DNA of 64,000 bases. It comes from Wolbachia endosymbiont (group E) of Neria commutata. Lineage in GTDB: Bacteria > Pseudomonadota > Alphaproteobacteria > Rickettsiales > Anaplasmataceae. The notes under the pieces are model-generated. The model did no database searches. It was given only the letters and a program-made list of their open reading frames with translations, and was not told where the DNA came from. The DNA is taken from contig NZ_OZ034692.1 in NCBI RefSeq assembly GCF_964026735.1, forward strand, positions 992,001-1,056,000. Direction: 5' to 3'. Every line of letters begins with the position of its first letter. Within the stretch, counting starts at the first letter, position 1. The position numbers and the translations under genes are program-made. Shown in pieces: positions 38,614 through 47,293 of the stretch.

Positions 38614-39186
38614 ATGGTTGCTCTTAATACACCCAAAGTAGATTTTAATTTTACTGCAAAGGATTTTAATCTTTTGGGAGTGGATAATAAATACCATACC
38701 TTAAGTGACTGTCGTGGAAAAAATGGTCTTATTGTAATGTTTATATGCAATCACTGTCCTTACGTTCAGTCAATTATTGACAATTTAGTAAAAGATGTTG
38801 AATTATTGAAAAAAAACTATCAGGTAAATGCTGTTGCAATAATGCCAAATGATGTAAATGAATATCCGGAAGATGCTTTTGAGAATATGATTAATTTTGC
38901 TAAGGAAAATAAGTTTGCATTTCCATATCTGATTGATAGTATGCAGGAAATAGCTAAAGAATACGGGGCTGTCTGTACTCCTGACTTTTTTGGTTTTAAT
39001 TCTAATTTAAATCTTTGTTACCGTGGACGTTTTAATGACGCAAAGAAAGAAAAAGTCCATAGTTATGAGGTAGGAAGTAGTGATTTATTTCAAGCCATGA
39101 AATTTGTTGCAGAAACCGGTAGTTGTCCAGCTGAGCAAAAGTCTAGTATTGGCTGTTCAATTAAGTGGTCTAGTTCTGCAGGTTAA
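38614..39186 (+). CDS. Thioredoxin-fold (AhpC/TSA-like) protein
   Basis: A 190-residue thioredoxin-fold protein without a signal peptide. The redox site is FICNHCPYVQS (CNHC, a CxxC motif), in the position found in ResA/thiol-peroxidase-like cytosolic proteins. Further family blocks are LIDSMQEIAKEYGAVCTPDFFGF (with the cis-proline TP) and YRGRFNDA. The C-terminus adds cysteines in GSCPAEQKSSIGCSIKW, the usual ending of this family. It starts three bases before the antiporter gene, so the two are probably one operon. Confidence 0.85.
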   Translation: MVALNTPKVDFNFTAKDFNLLGVDNKYHTLSDCRGKNGLIVMFICNHCPYVQSIIDNLVKDVELLKKNYQVNAVAIMPNDVNEYPEDAFENMINFAKENKFAFPYLIDSMQEIAKEYGAVCTPDFFGFNSNLNLCYRGRFNDAKKEKVHSYEVGSSDLFQAMKFVAETGSCPAEQKSSIGCSIKWSSSAG

Positions 39187-39189
39187 TCT

Positions 39190-40908
39190 ATGCACAGCAC
39201 CTCTCAACACTTATTTGATATTATAATTGTACTCTCTGCTGCTGTATTCATAGTCATAGCATTTTGGAAGATGAATATTAGTCCGGTACTTGGTTATTTT
39301 GTTGCTGGAACATTGATTAATCTTCCCGGGTCAGAATTAATACACTCAGCTGAAATAATGGAGAATCTTGCAGAATTTGGTGTAGTTTTTTTATTGTTTA
39401 TTATAGGCCTTGAACTAACATTTGAACGATTAATTGCCATGCGCATCCATGTATTTGGGTTTGGTTCTCTTCAAGTTATAGTTACAACAATAGCAATATG
39501 GTGCGTTGCTCGTGCTTTTGAGGCAGATTCAAAGACAGCACTGGTTATCGGTGGTAGCCTTGCATTGTCATCAACAGCTATGGTATTGCAGGTTCTACAA
39601 GAAAAAGGTCATCAGGCAACACAAGTAGGTAGGTTATCCATTGCCGTACTTTTATTACAGGATTTTGCAGTAGTCCCTCTGATAGTGTTTATAAACATAC
39701 TAGGTGGCAATTCTGAAGGTGGAATTATAAGCTCATTAGGACAGTCATTAGGACAAGCAGCTATCGCTTTAGTGTTGATATTCATAGCTGGCAGGCTACT
39801 CCTTAGACCTCTATTTTCAGTTATTGCTAAAATGGAAAGTAATGAAATATTTGTAGCAACGACACTTTTGATAGTACTTGGAGCAGCTTATGTTACTGAA
39901 CACTTTAATTTATCGATGGCACTCGGAGCATTCGTTGCTGGATTATTAGTTGCAGAAACAGAACATAGACTTTCGGTAGAACATGCAGTTTTACCATTCA
40001 AGGATTTATTTCTTGGGCTATTTTTTATGACTGTTGGCATGTCTATGGATATTCAACTTCTATTCAATCAATTACCTCTCATTACTCTATTATCTATTAT
40101 CCTTATTGTTTTAAAAACATCCATAATATATATTTTATGTAGATTTTTTGGATTTAAGGGTGCACCTGCTATACAAGCGGGGTTATTACTTGCTCAAGGT
40201 GGTGAGTTTGCATTTATTTTATTTCGTTTAGCCAGTGGACTGGAAGTATTAGACAAGGATGTTGCTCAAATACTTATGATATTAACTACAGTAACAATGG
40301 CTTTCACTCCTCTTTTATCAGGACTCGGAGATTGGATAGCAAATTCATCAAGTAGTGAAAAAGTAATCTTAGACGATGAAGCGGTGGTAACAGACACACA
40401 AGACCTTCACAATCATGTGATCGTTGCTGGATTTGGTAGAGTTGGATACATGGTAACAAAAATGCTTACTGCGGAACACTTAAGTTACGTTATTGTGGAT
40501 ATTCAATCAAAAATAGTTAAAGAAGGAAAAAGTGACGGTTTTCCTATATATCTTGGTGACGCTACGAGACCTGAAATTTTAAAATCAATAGGAATAGAAA
40601 GAGCGCAAGCCCTTGTTATTTCAATAAAAAATGAGGTCACTATAAAAAAAATTGTTTCTTTAGTTGCAGCAAGTTTTCCACATGTGAATATTATAATACG
40701 TCTACCAGATCTAAGTGATGTAGAAGTTTATAAAGATCTAGGGGCTAGTAAAATTATTCCTGAAACGTCTGAGATAGGATTACAGTTAGGTGGAGCTGCG
40801 CTCAGCTTAAGTGGAATTAGCGAAAGTGGAGTTACATCTTTAAAAAGCAGATTTAGAAAAGGCAATTATAGTATGCTAAAAGACCTTGGCAGTGAAAAAG
40901 ATGAATAA
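39190..40908 (+). CDS. Kef-type monovalent cation:proton antiporter (CPA2) with RCK domain
   Basis: The 572-residue protein has about twelve transmembrane segments of the Na/H exchanger fold (residues 1-375). They include FLLFIIGLELTFERL and LALSSTAMVLQVLQEKG. A C-terminal TrkA-N/RCK domain follows (HVIVAGFGRVGYMVTKML, about 413-430), binding NAD(H) or another ligand. This is the layout of KefB/KefC and YbaL. The transported ion (K+ or Na+) cannot be decided. It is directly downstream of the thioredoxin-like gene. Confidence 0.9.
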   Translation: MHSTSQHLFDIIIVLSAAVFIVIAFWKMNISPVLGYFVAGTLINLPGSELIHSAEIMENLAEFGVVFLLFIIGLELTFERLIAMRIHVFGFGSLQVIVTTIAIWCVARAFEADSKTALVIGGSLALSSTAMVLQVLQEKGHQATQVGRLSIAVLLLQDFAVVPLIVFINILGGNSEGGIISSLGQSLGQAAIALVLIFIAGRLLLRPLFSVIAKMESNEIFVATTLLIVLGAAYVTEHFNLSMALGAFVAGLLVAETEHRLSVEHAVLPFKDLFLGLFFMTVGMSMDIQLLFNQLPLITLLSIILIVLKTSIIYILCRFFGFKGAPAIQAGLLLAQGGEFAFILFRLASGLEVLDKDVAQILMILTTVTMAFTPLLSGLGDWIANSSSSEKVILDDEAVVTDTQDLHNHVIVAGFGRVGYMVTKMLTAEHLSYVIVDIQSKIVKEGKSDGFPIYLGDATRPEILKSIGIERAQALVISIKNEVTIKKIVSLVAASFPHVNIIIRLPDLSDVEVYKDLGASKIIPETSEIGLQLGGAALSLSGISESGVTSLKSRFRKGNYSMLKDLGSEKDE

Positions 40909-41005
40909 ATTGTCGATAATTCTGAGCTTATTAGCTTTTCCAACTGTTATTTTAATGTTTTATCTAATGGTATTTAAACCTGTTATAAATTTGAGAATAA
41001 ATTAA
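40901..41005 (+). CDS. Possible 34-residue membrane peptide overlapping the antiporter gene
   Basis: ATG 40901 overlaps the last eight bases of the antiporter gene (ATGAATAA). It opens a 34-codon frame, MNKLSIILSLLAFPTVILMF and onward, that is one hydrophobic helix with a basic end (KPVINLRIN). The overlap would allow translational coupling. It may equally be chance in an AT-rich spacer. Confidence 0.3.
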   Translation: MNKLSIILSLLAFPTVILMFYLMVFKPVINLRIN

Positions 41006-41027
41006 TAAATTTTTGGGGCTCTCATAG

Positions 41028-41972
41028 TTACGCTCCAACAGCTGCTCCTCCTCCTGCTCCTGCTCGTGTATTACTATTAACGCCTAAGCCCAATGAAGCG
41101 CCTTTTCCACTAACTTTCACATCAGTTAGCTCTTTGCTGTAAGCACGTATAACCAATACCTGTACAATTATAAAAAGCGCAATACCTGCTAACCCTAATG
41201 CATGATCAATAGCAGATGACGTTGATAGCATTAACATTATCCTTCTTACTAAGAATATAGAAGAACCAGCAAGTGTTAATCCTGCTACAAACATATTGCT
41301 GTTAGTTTTTTTGGTATGCTCTTCATCAGGATTAGGACTTTTCACTTCTTCAGCTGCATGTTTGTTATACTGTTTAATATAAGAAGCCAGAGCTATAAAA
41401 AAAGCAACAAAATTGGCAATAAAAAAGATTGCATCTCCCGCTACTTCTGCCCCTCCTGCTTCAAATGATGACACTTCACCTATTACTCCAGCTATGATAG
41501 TTAATGTGGTAATTGCAACCTCAATATAGTTTAAGCACTGACCTGCATCATTAAAAAAGTCATACTTTACATTTTTTGCTTCTTCTTCGCTCCCAATATT
41601 CTCCAAATTCTCCAATTCTTGTTCTTTTTGTGCTATCTTTCTATTATTGTAAATTAAATATAGTGTACAAAGAAGAGATAAGACTGTAAAAGGAAGTATG
41701 GTATGGCTTAGTACACCACTTATAACGCCAAGCAGCATTTGATCGCTACATACCGCCTCTAGCTCAGTAGCCATGAATAGAGCAAACGGTATCATCGTAG
41801 CAAGCAATAAGTATTGTCTACGTCGCTCCCGTTCTTTTAGCGACAATAGTTCTTGCTCTAATTTTTCTTTTTTGACTTCTTTATCGACTGTTGGCCAAAA
41901 ATCTCGAAAAAAATCTTCTACTTCAGGCTTAGAAGAAAACCAATTTTTAAAGCTATTTGTGGTACTAGTCAT
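41028..41972 (-). CDS. Hypothetical membrane protein
   Basis: A 314-residue protein: a charged coiled-coil N-terminus (DKEVKKEKLEQELLSLKERERRR), about six or seven transmembrane helices (residues 55-280, including MIPFALFMATELEAV and LGLAGIALFIIVQVLVI), and a Gly/Ala-rich C-terminus (NTRAGAGGGAAVGA). A second coiled coil lies in the first large loop (RKIAQKEQELENLENI). No family is recognised. It lies alone on the minus strand. Confidence 0.7.
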   Translation of the reverse strand: MTSTTNSFKNWFSSKPEVEDFFRDFWPTVDKEVKKEKLEQELLSLKERERRRQYLLLATMIPFALFMATELEAVCSDQMLLGVISGVLSHTILPFTVLSLLCTLYLIYNNRKIAQKEQELENLENIGSEEEAKNVKYDFFNDAGQCLNYIEVAITTLTIIAGVIGEVSSFEAGGAEVAGDAIFFIANFVAFFIALASYIKQYNKHAAEEVKSPNPDEEHTKKTNSNMFVAGLTLAGSSIFLVRRIMLMLSTSSAIDHALGLAGIALFIIVQVLVIRAYSKELTDVKVSGKGASLGLGVNSNTRAGAGGGAAVGA

Positions 41973-42076
41973 ACAAATCCAATGAATTTATGAACTAGCA
42001 TATTATACAGGATTGTAACTACTTAGTCAATATTATTAATATATTAATCATTCATATTAACCATTTTTCAGGAAAT

Positions 42077-42619
42077 TCAATCAATTTGTTTTATACCAAC
42101 CATAACATAGTTATAACCGGACCACATAGTGATAACTGCTGCAATCCATAGACAAATCTCACCTATATATTGAGTTGCTTCATAGTTATCGATTATTAAT
42201 GCTACCACAGCAACCATCTGCAAAAATGTTTTTATTTTTCCAGCTTTGCTTACAGGTAAGCTAACATTTGTAGCTATAAGAAATTCCCGTAAGCCTGAGA
42301 CTAATATCTCTCTACAGACAATTATAATTGAAGGTAGTATTGTGAAATCATTTATTTTTTGCTTGTAAACCAACATAATTATTGTTGAAACTACTACTAA
42401 TTTATCAGCAATTGGGTCAAATAATCTACCGAATTTTGATTGCACTTTCCATGCACGTGCTAAATAGCCATCAAAAAAATCTGTAATGCACGCAAATATA
42501 AAGATTGATATTGTTATTAGATTCGCATATTTACTTTCTATATAAAAACTTAATATTATTGCTGGTATCGCAAGTACACGTGAGATTGTAAGCAAATTAG
42601 GTAAGTTTTTCTTAAGCAT
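42077..42619 (-). CDS. pgsA: CDP-diacylglycerol--glycerol-3-phosphate 3-phosphatidyltransferase
   Basis: The 180-residue integral membrane enzyme makes phosphatidylglycerophosphate. The CDP-alcohol phosphotransferase signature is complete: DFFDGYLARAWKVQSKFGRL followed by FDPIADK (D-G-x2-A-R-x8-G-x3-D-x3-D). Four to five transmembrane helices and NLLTISRVLAIP at the N-terminus match the family. Length is usual. It is divergent from the malic enzyme gene. Confidence 0.94.
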   Translation of the reverse strand: MLKKNLPNLLTISRVLAIPAIILSFYIESKYANLITISIFIFACITDFFDGYLARAWKVQSKFGRLFDPIADKLVVVSTIIMLVYKQKINDFTILPSIIIVCREILVSGLREFLIATNVSLPVSKAGKIKTFLQMVAVVALIIDNYEATQYIGEICLWIAAVITMWSGYNYVMVGIKQID

Positions 42620-42762
42620 TCAATATAATTTGAACTAAGTATGATAGACTTATACAGGAGCAGAGTAGAGTCCACAAGCTAATAGTTTACAATTGAATAT
42701 TTATAAAAATTCCATATACTTAAAAAATTATTGGCCGCGAGCTCAAATATAAGGACGTAATA

Positions 42763-44085
42763 ATGAGTGATGATTTAGATAGCACTACAAAACAAGAGGC
42801 ACTTAAATACCACAATAGAGGCGGTAAACCTGGTAAAGTTTCTGTGCTCCCAACAAAACCTTTGTCTACACAGTATGATCTGTCGCTTGCTTACTCTCCT
42901 GGGGTTGCAGCTCCATGCCTTGAAATAGCTAAAAACCCTGAGGCAGTCTATGATTACACCGCAAAAAGCAACTGCGTTGCAGTCATTTCAAATGGCACAG
43001 CAGTGCTTGGACTTGGCAATATTGGCTCTCTTGCTTCAAAGCCTGTAATGGAAGGTAAAGCTGTTTTGTTTAAGCGTTTTGCTGATATCGACGCTATTGA
43101 TATAGAGGTAGATACAGAAAATATAGAAGATTTCATTAATGCAGTAAGATACCTTGGGCCAAGTTGGGGAGGAATAAATCTTGAGGATATAAAGTCCCCG
43201 GATTGCTTCATAATAGAGAAACGTCTGAATGAATTGATGAACATTCCAGTCTTCCATGATGATCAGCATGGAACTGCAGTAGTAGTTGCAGCTGGTATGA
43301 TAAATGCCCTTGATATAATAAATAAAAAAATAGAAGATGTTAAAATTATCATGAACGGTGCTGGAGCAGCTGGCATAGCTTGCCTTGAAATATTAAAATC
43401 TATGGGAGCGAAAAACATAGTACTTTGTGACAAACAAGGAGTAATCTACACAGGCAAAAAAGAGGATATGAATGAATGGAAAGAAAAATATGCAGTTCAT
43501 ACTTCTGAACGTTCTCTACTTGATGCGATAAAAAGTGCTGATGTATTTATTGGGTTATCTGCGAAAGATGTGTTAAATGAAGAGATGTTAAAGAGCATGA
43601 GTAAGGACCCAATTATTTTTGCCCTTGCTAACCCTGATCCAGAGGTAAGGCCTGAGTTTGCCAAGTCTGCGCGACCTGACGCAATAGTTGCAACTGGTAG
43701 ATCAGATTACAATAATCAAGTTAATAATGTAATGGGATTTCCATATATATTTAGAGGAGCGCTCGACGTACGTGCAACAACAATAAATGCTGAAATGAAG
43801 ATAGCAGCAGCAAATGCAATAGCTAAACTTGCACGTGAGCCAGTGCCAGATGAAATATCTGCAGCCTATGGTGGTCGTAAGATGAGTTATGGACGTGAGT
43901 ATATAATACCCACTCCGTTTGACCCTAGATTAATTTCTACAATATCTCCTGCTGTTGCAAAAGCTGCAATTGACTCTGGTGTTGCAAGAAAAACAATACA
44001 AGATTGGAATGAATATGAAAGTCAATTAAAATCCCGCCTTTCTAATGTTCTTGATGTATTAAATTTACTAGCTTCACGTATGTAG
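42763..44085 (+). CDS. Malic enzyme, short form
   Basis: The 440-residue enzyme decarboxylates malate to pyruvate. Family blocks: LAYSPGVAAPCLEIAKNP, NGTAVLGLGNIGSLASKPVM, VFHDDQHGTAVVVAAGMINA (metal-binding DD) and the Rossmann loop NGAGAAGIACLEILKSMGA. It corresponds to the catalytic part of MaeB-like enzymes. The C-terminal phosphotransacetylase domain found in many alpha-proteobacterial MaeB proteins is absent, since the frame stops at LLASRM. AAGGACG lies upstream of ATG 42763. Confidence 0.93.
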   Translation: MSDDLDSTTKQEALKYHNRGGKPGKVSVLPTKPLSTQYDLSLAYSPGVAAPCLEIAKNPEAVYDYTAKSNCVAVISNGTAVLGLGNIGSLASKPVMEGKAVLFKRFADIDAIDIEVDTENIEDFINAVRYLGPSWGGINLEDIKSPDCFIIEKRLNELMNIPVFHDDQHGTAVVVAAGMINALDIINKKIEDVKIIMNGAGAAGIACLEILKSMGAKNIVLCDKQGVIYTGKKEDMNEWKEKYAVHTSERSLLDAIKSADVFIGLSAKDVLNEEMLKSMSKDPIIFALANPDPEVRPEFAKSARPDAIVATGRSDYNNQVNNVMGFPYIFRGALDVRATTINAEMKIAAANAIAKLAREPVPDEISAAYGGRKMSYGREYIIPTPFDPRLISTISPAVAKAAIDSGVARKTIQDWNEYESQLKSRLSNVLDVLNLLASRM

Positions 44086-44163
44086 ATATACAATTTCAGA
44101 GATACTGTCTCTCATGTCAAACAAATTATCCATCTAAACAACCATCGCCTATAAGGCGATAGG

Positions 44164-44198
44164 TTGCCATTAAGTTAAGGAATAAACGGTTAAAAACT
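44164..44198. mobile_element. IS4 terminal remnant
   Basis: TTGCCATTAAGTTAAGGAAT and the next 15 bases match the left end of the IS4 copy at 53833 (CTGCCATTAAGTTAAGGAAG). Only this end remains, in the spacer between malic enzyme and an effector-like gene. A short hairpin (ATCGCCTATAAGGCGAT, 44146-44162) lies directly beside it. Confidence 0.65.
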
Positions 44199-44329
44199 AG
44201 ATCTCTTTCGAAACTCATATAGGTCTACATGAATTTCAACAGAGGCCTAATATCGACAACAGATTTAACACTAACTTAAGAATCGAGAATATACAATTAT
44301 AATATATTTAATTAATAGTGAGGTTAAAA

Positions 44330-46105
44330 ATGTCACCTAGTGAACAAGCAAATCCTGTTAGAGATACTGGATTTCAACAACAAAAACTACAAAATAATCT
44401 TACTGAATTATTACAAAAATCAGTAAAAGATTTTTCTAAATGGTCTACAACGAAACAAATGGCAGCAGTAAGCATAGTGGGTGCAGTATTTTTTACAGCG
44501 CTTCCAATTTTACCACTTATTATTACAGGTGCAGTAGTGGGTCTTGCTTTGTTTTTTACTGTAAATGCAGTTTTAAGAACGTTTCAAGGAATTCAATGGT
44601 CAGGAAAAAAAACAAAAGATGGCATCAAGTATGTTGCAAAGGGAGCAGTTAAAGGATTTATGTATTCAAAAGACAAAGTAGTAGAGGGTTGCGAACACTT
44701 AATGGATTCATTAAGAAGCGGTGCAAGTCGTGCAGCAAATGCTACAGCAGATAAATTGTATCGCCTTGCTGGTGAAACTAACTATTTAGACGAAATAAAA
44801 AAGTTTACTCCAGAGGAACTCAAGAAAGCCAATGACGTAAAAAAGGACATGAAAGGAATTTTTGCTGATGAAGAGAATAATTCTGGGTTAGTTAAAAGTA
44901 TACTTTCTGAAATTAGATCAAAAATTATACCGCAAATAGATTCAAAAATAAATGAATCTAAAGATCTACTAAAATCAATGAAAAAAATCATGCCAACAGA
45001 TACAAAAGCAGCAGAAGAAGGCATACAAGAGTTGACTAAAAATATAGAGAAACTAGAAGGTCAGAAAAAGTTTGTTAATGACTTAAATACAGGAAAATTA
45101 CAAAAACTGCTCACAAAAAGGTCATTGCCTAAAGATAGTTATTTTATCTATAGTATTTTCCATGAGAATTATGATGAAATTAAGGATATTATCAGAGAAG
45201 AAAAATTTCATGCTTCTGTGAGACATAATAATACAGCAGCAAAAACTCGCGGTAGAAGTAAAAGTGCCCCTGCACAACCCACTAGCAGCTTACCAAAAAG
45301 TGGTTCATCAAACTCACTAAATTCTGTAAGTACTAACGGAAGTACAGCAGAATTGTTGAATCCTAAAAAGCACAAGGAGATGAAGCGATCAAGTTGGTTT
45401 TCATGGCCTATAAGAGGTAAGTCAGCAAAAAAGAAAACTACAAAAATTGGATATCAAATTTTCTCTGAGCCATCTCCAGTGAAAACTGCAACAACAAGAG
45501 CTAATCGTAACCCTTCTCAAGCTCGTGTTCCTATTCCAGTTACGCCACCAAAGCCACCTAGAGCTTTCATGACTCGCAGTAATTCTTCTGGAAACTTAAA
45601 TAGCTCTATGAATTATCCAGAAAGACTCAATCCATTTGTAGAGACTGTATCAACTGGACCTGACTATGATGAACCACTTAGAATTCGCAGTAATTCCTCT
45701 GTAAGCTTAGCTTCAACTGATACCTTTGTAAGTGCTATGGGTGACAGTGTATCCACAGATTCCTTTAGTGCTTTTCAGGGAAGTGAAATGCCGAAAGCTC
45801 CACAATTGCCATTAGATGGTCAAATACCTACAATTCGGAGTGAATCACCTAGTACTGACAGTGGAGTGAGTTCGGCTGGTTCTTCTACGCCAAAAAAGTT
45901 CAGTTCTATGGGGAACATAAATAATCACTCTGGACCGCAAGTGCCAGTTAACCAAAAAGAGTTTTGTGAGAAATGGAACAGTTTAACAGGCTCTTTGAAA
46001 AAATTAGTACCACCTAAGAGTCAAACGGACCTTCCTAAGGTTCAACATCCAGCATCTGAAGTACCAGGTGTTCCCTCAAATAGTTCCAGATCTACCATCC
46101 AATAG
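44330..46105 (+). CDS. Large effector-like protein with membrane segments and disordered motif-rich tail
   Basis: The 591-residue protein starts at ATG 44330 (GAGG upstream). It has a hydrophobic hairpin near residues 40-75 (AAVSIVGAVFFTALPILPLI and onward), then a helical, Lys/Glu-rich region to about 290. The last 300 residues are Ser/Pro/Asn rich and low in complexity. They contain PPKPPRAF (406-413, an SH3-ligand type sequence), repeated SNSS motifs (SRSNSSGNL, RSNSSVSL), and STDSGVSSAGSSTPKK (DSGVSS at 510-515, beta-TrCP degron-like). No enzymatic domain is seen. A hairpin follows the stop. An effector role is inference from these motifs. Confidence 0.7.
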   Translation: MSPSEQANPVRDTGFQQQKLQNNLTELLQKSVKDFSKWSTTKQMAAVSIVGAVFFTALPILPLIITGAVVGLALFFTVNAVLRTFQGIQWSGKKTKDGIKYVAKGAVKGFMYSKDKVVEGCEHLMDSLRSGASRAANATADKLYRLAGETNYLDEIKKFTPEELKKANDVKKDMKGIFADEENNSGLVKSILSEIRSKIIPQIDSKINESKDLLKSMKKIMPTDTKAAEEGIQELTKNIEKLEGQKKFVNDLNTGKLQKLLTKRSLPKDSYFIYSIFHENYDEIKDIIREEKFHASVRHNNTAAKTRGRSKSAPAQPTSSLPKSGSSNSLNSVSTNGSTAELLNPKKHKEMKRSSWFSWPIRGKSAKKKTTKIGYQIFSEPSPVKTATTRANRNPSQARVPIPVTPPKPPRAFMTRSNSSGNLNSSMNYPERLNPFVETVSTGPDYDEPLRIRSNSSVSLASTDTFVSAMGDSVSTDSFSAFQGSEMPKAPQLPLDGQIPTIRSESPSTDSGVSSAGSSTPKKFSSMGNINNHSGPQVPVNQKEFCEKWNSLTGSLKKLVPPKSQTDLPKVQHPASEVPGVPSNSSRSTIQ

Positions 46106-46127
46106 TTAAAGCTATTCAACTTCCTAA

Positions 46128-46158
46128 AAAGGATGTTACTTAACAAGTAACATCCTTT
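46128..46158 (+). terminator. Hairpin after the 44330-46105 gene
   Basis: AAAGGATGTTACTT pairs perfectly over 14 bp with AAGTAACATCCTTT around the loop AAC, 23 bases after the stop. No T-run follows on the plus strand, but the A-rich left arm gives T3 on the right. It lies between convergent genes and may serve both. Confidence 0.65.
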
Positions 46159-46258
46159 GAATCTCCTTTAACCCTTATTTGCATCTTCAGCTATTTTAGC
46201 TCTAACATCTCACACTATAGACAGATACAATCTTAATCTATAACCTTTCAAAAACACA

Positions 46259-46702
46259 CTACTTTACATTTCGTAACATAGCTAAAATTGTTGCTTCTGC
46301 AACCTTTTCTTCTCCCACATATGCAACGCATTCAAACTTGCATGCACCGAGGCGTGCATTTTTAATGTTAGATTGAAGGATTAATGTATCCCCTGGAGTA
46401 ACAGGTTTTCTGAATTTTGCATTCTCAATGGACATAAAATAAACAACTGTATTTTCTATTGTATCCTGAATCCCTCCACTCAGAACACATATTGCAGATG
46501 CTTGAGCTAGTGCTTCAATGATCAAGACCCCAGGCATTACCGGATGGCCAGGGAAATGACCAATAAAAAATGGCTCGTTGAATGTCACATTTTTAATCGC
46601 TTTTATACTTTTACCAGAGTCGCATTCTATAACCCTGTCTACCAAGAGGAATGGGTAAGAGTGTGGTAATATTTTTATGACATCACTGATGTTAAGCTGC
46701 AT
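46259..46702 (-). CDS. fabZ: 3-hydroxyacyl-ACP dehydratase FabZ
   Basis: The 147-residue hot-dog-fold dehydratase of fatty-acid elongation. The catalytic histidine and following helix are clear: FIGHFPGHPVMPGVLIIEAL. The N-terminal block IKILPHSYPFLLVDRVIE and the GDTL loop are also present. It follows skp by twelve bases, last in the rseP-bamA-skp-fabZ cluster. In most Gram-negatives lpxD would lie before it and lpxA after; neither is here. Confidence 0.96.
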   Translation of the reverse strand: MQLNISDVIKILPHSYPFLLVDRVIECDSGKSIKAIKNVTFNEPFFIGHFPGHPVMPGVLIIEALAQASAICVLSGGIQDTIENTVVYFMSIENAKFRKPVTPGDTLILQSNIKNARLGACKFECVAYVGEEKVAEATILAMLRNVK

Positions 46703-46714
46703 AATATGCTAAGC

Positions 46715-47293
46715 CTATTTCTCAATTTTTAAAGCAAACCCTGGCATTTCTTTATTTATATTGTTTAATACCACGTCTGATAGATCAACTTTATCCATAG
46801 AATATAAAACTTGATTTTTCTTTGAAATAAATAGTACCAAACCTATGTTGTTTTTTTCTGCCGTTTTTTTAGTAATTTCTTTTATTTTATTAAAAATGCT
46901 ATCTACTGCACCTCTATAACTTTCTTCTAAGTTTGACATTTTTTTAGCATAATCATCTCTAGCTTTTACAGCGAGCTTGTTAAATTCCTCTGTCTTTTCT
47001 TCTTTAGCCGCTTCTGACAAAAGATCAAATTCTTCTTTTGATGGTTTGAGTTTTTCTAATTCTTTTTCAAACTCCTGTTGTAATGCAGAATTTTTCTCTT
47101 TTATTTGCTGTTGTACATTTTGCAAAGCAAGAGACCTATTAATTACTTCATCACTATCAACAATGGCAGTGTGCATATTAAACGTACCACCATGTTTACC
47201 TTCTAAAGCTTTATATCCTAAAAATACAAACGAGGAAATAGCTAAAGCAGTAACTAAGCCAACAACTAATATAAGTAATTTTATACATTTCAT
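46715..47293 (-). CDS. OmpH/Skp-family periplasmic chaperone
   Basis: The 192-residue protein has an N-terminal signal or anchor (LLILVVGLVTALAISSFVFLG) and a long charged coiled coil (about residues 55-130, QQIKEKNSALQQEFEKELEK). The small beta body is at the end (NIGLVLFISKKNQVLYSMD and DLSDVVLNNINK). This is the Skp/OmpH layout, which escorts outer-membrane proteins to BamA. Its ATG follows the bamA stop directly (TAAATG), so they are co-translated. Confidence 0.88.
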   Translation of the reverse strand: MKCIKLLILVVGLVTALAISSFVFLGYKALEGKHGGTFNMHTAIVDSDEVINRSLALQNVQQQIKEKNSALQQEFEKELEKLKPSKEEFDLLSEAAKEEKTEEFNKLAVKARDDYAKKMSNLEESYRGAVDSIFNKIKEITKKTAEKNNIGLVLFISKKNQVLYSMDKVDLSDVVLNNINKEMPGFALKIEK

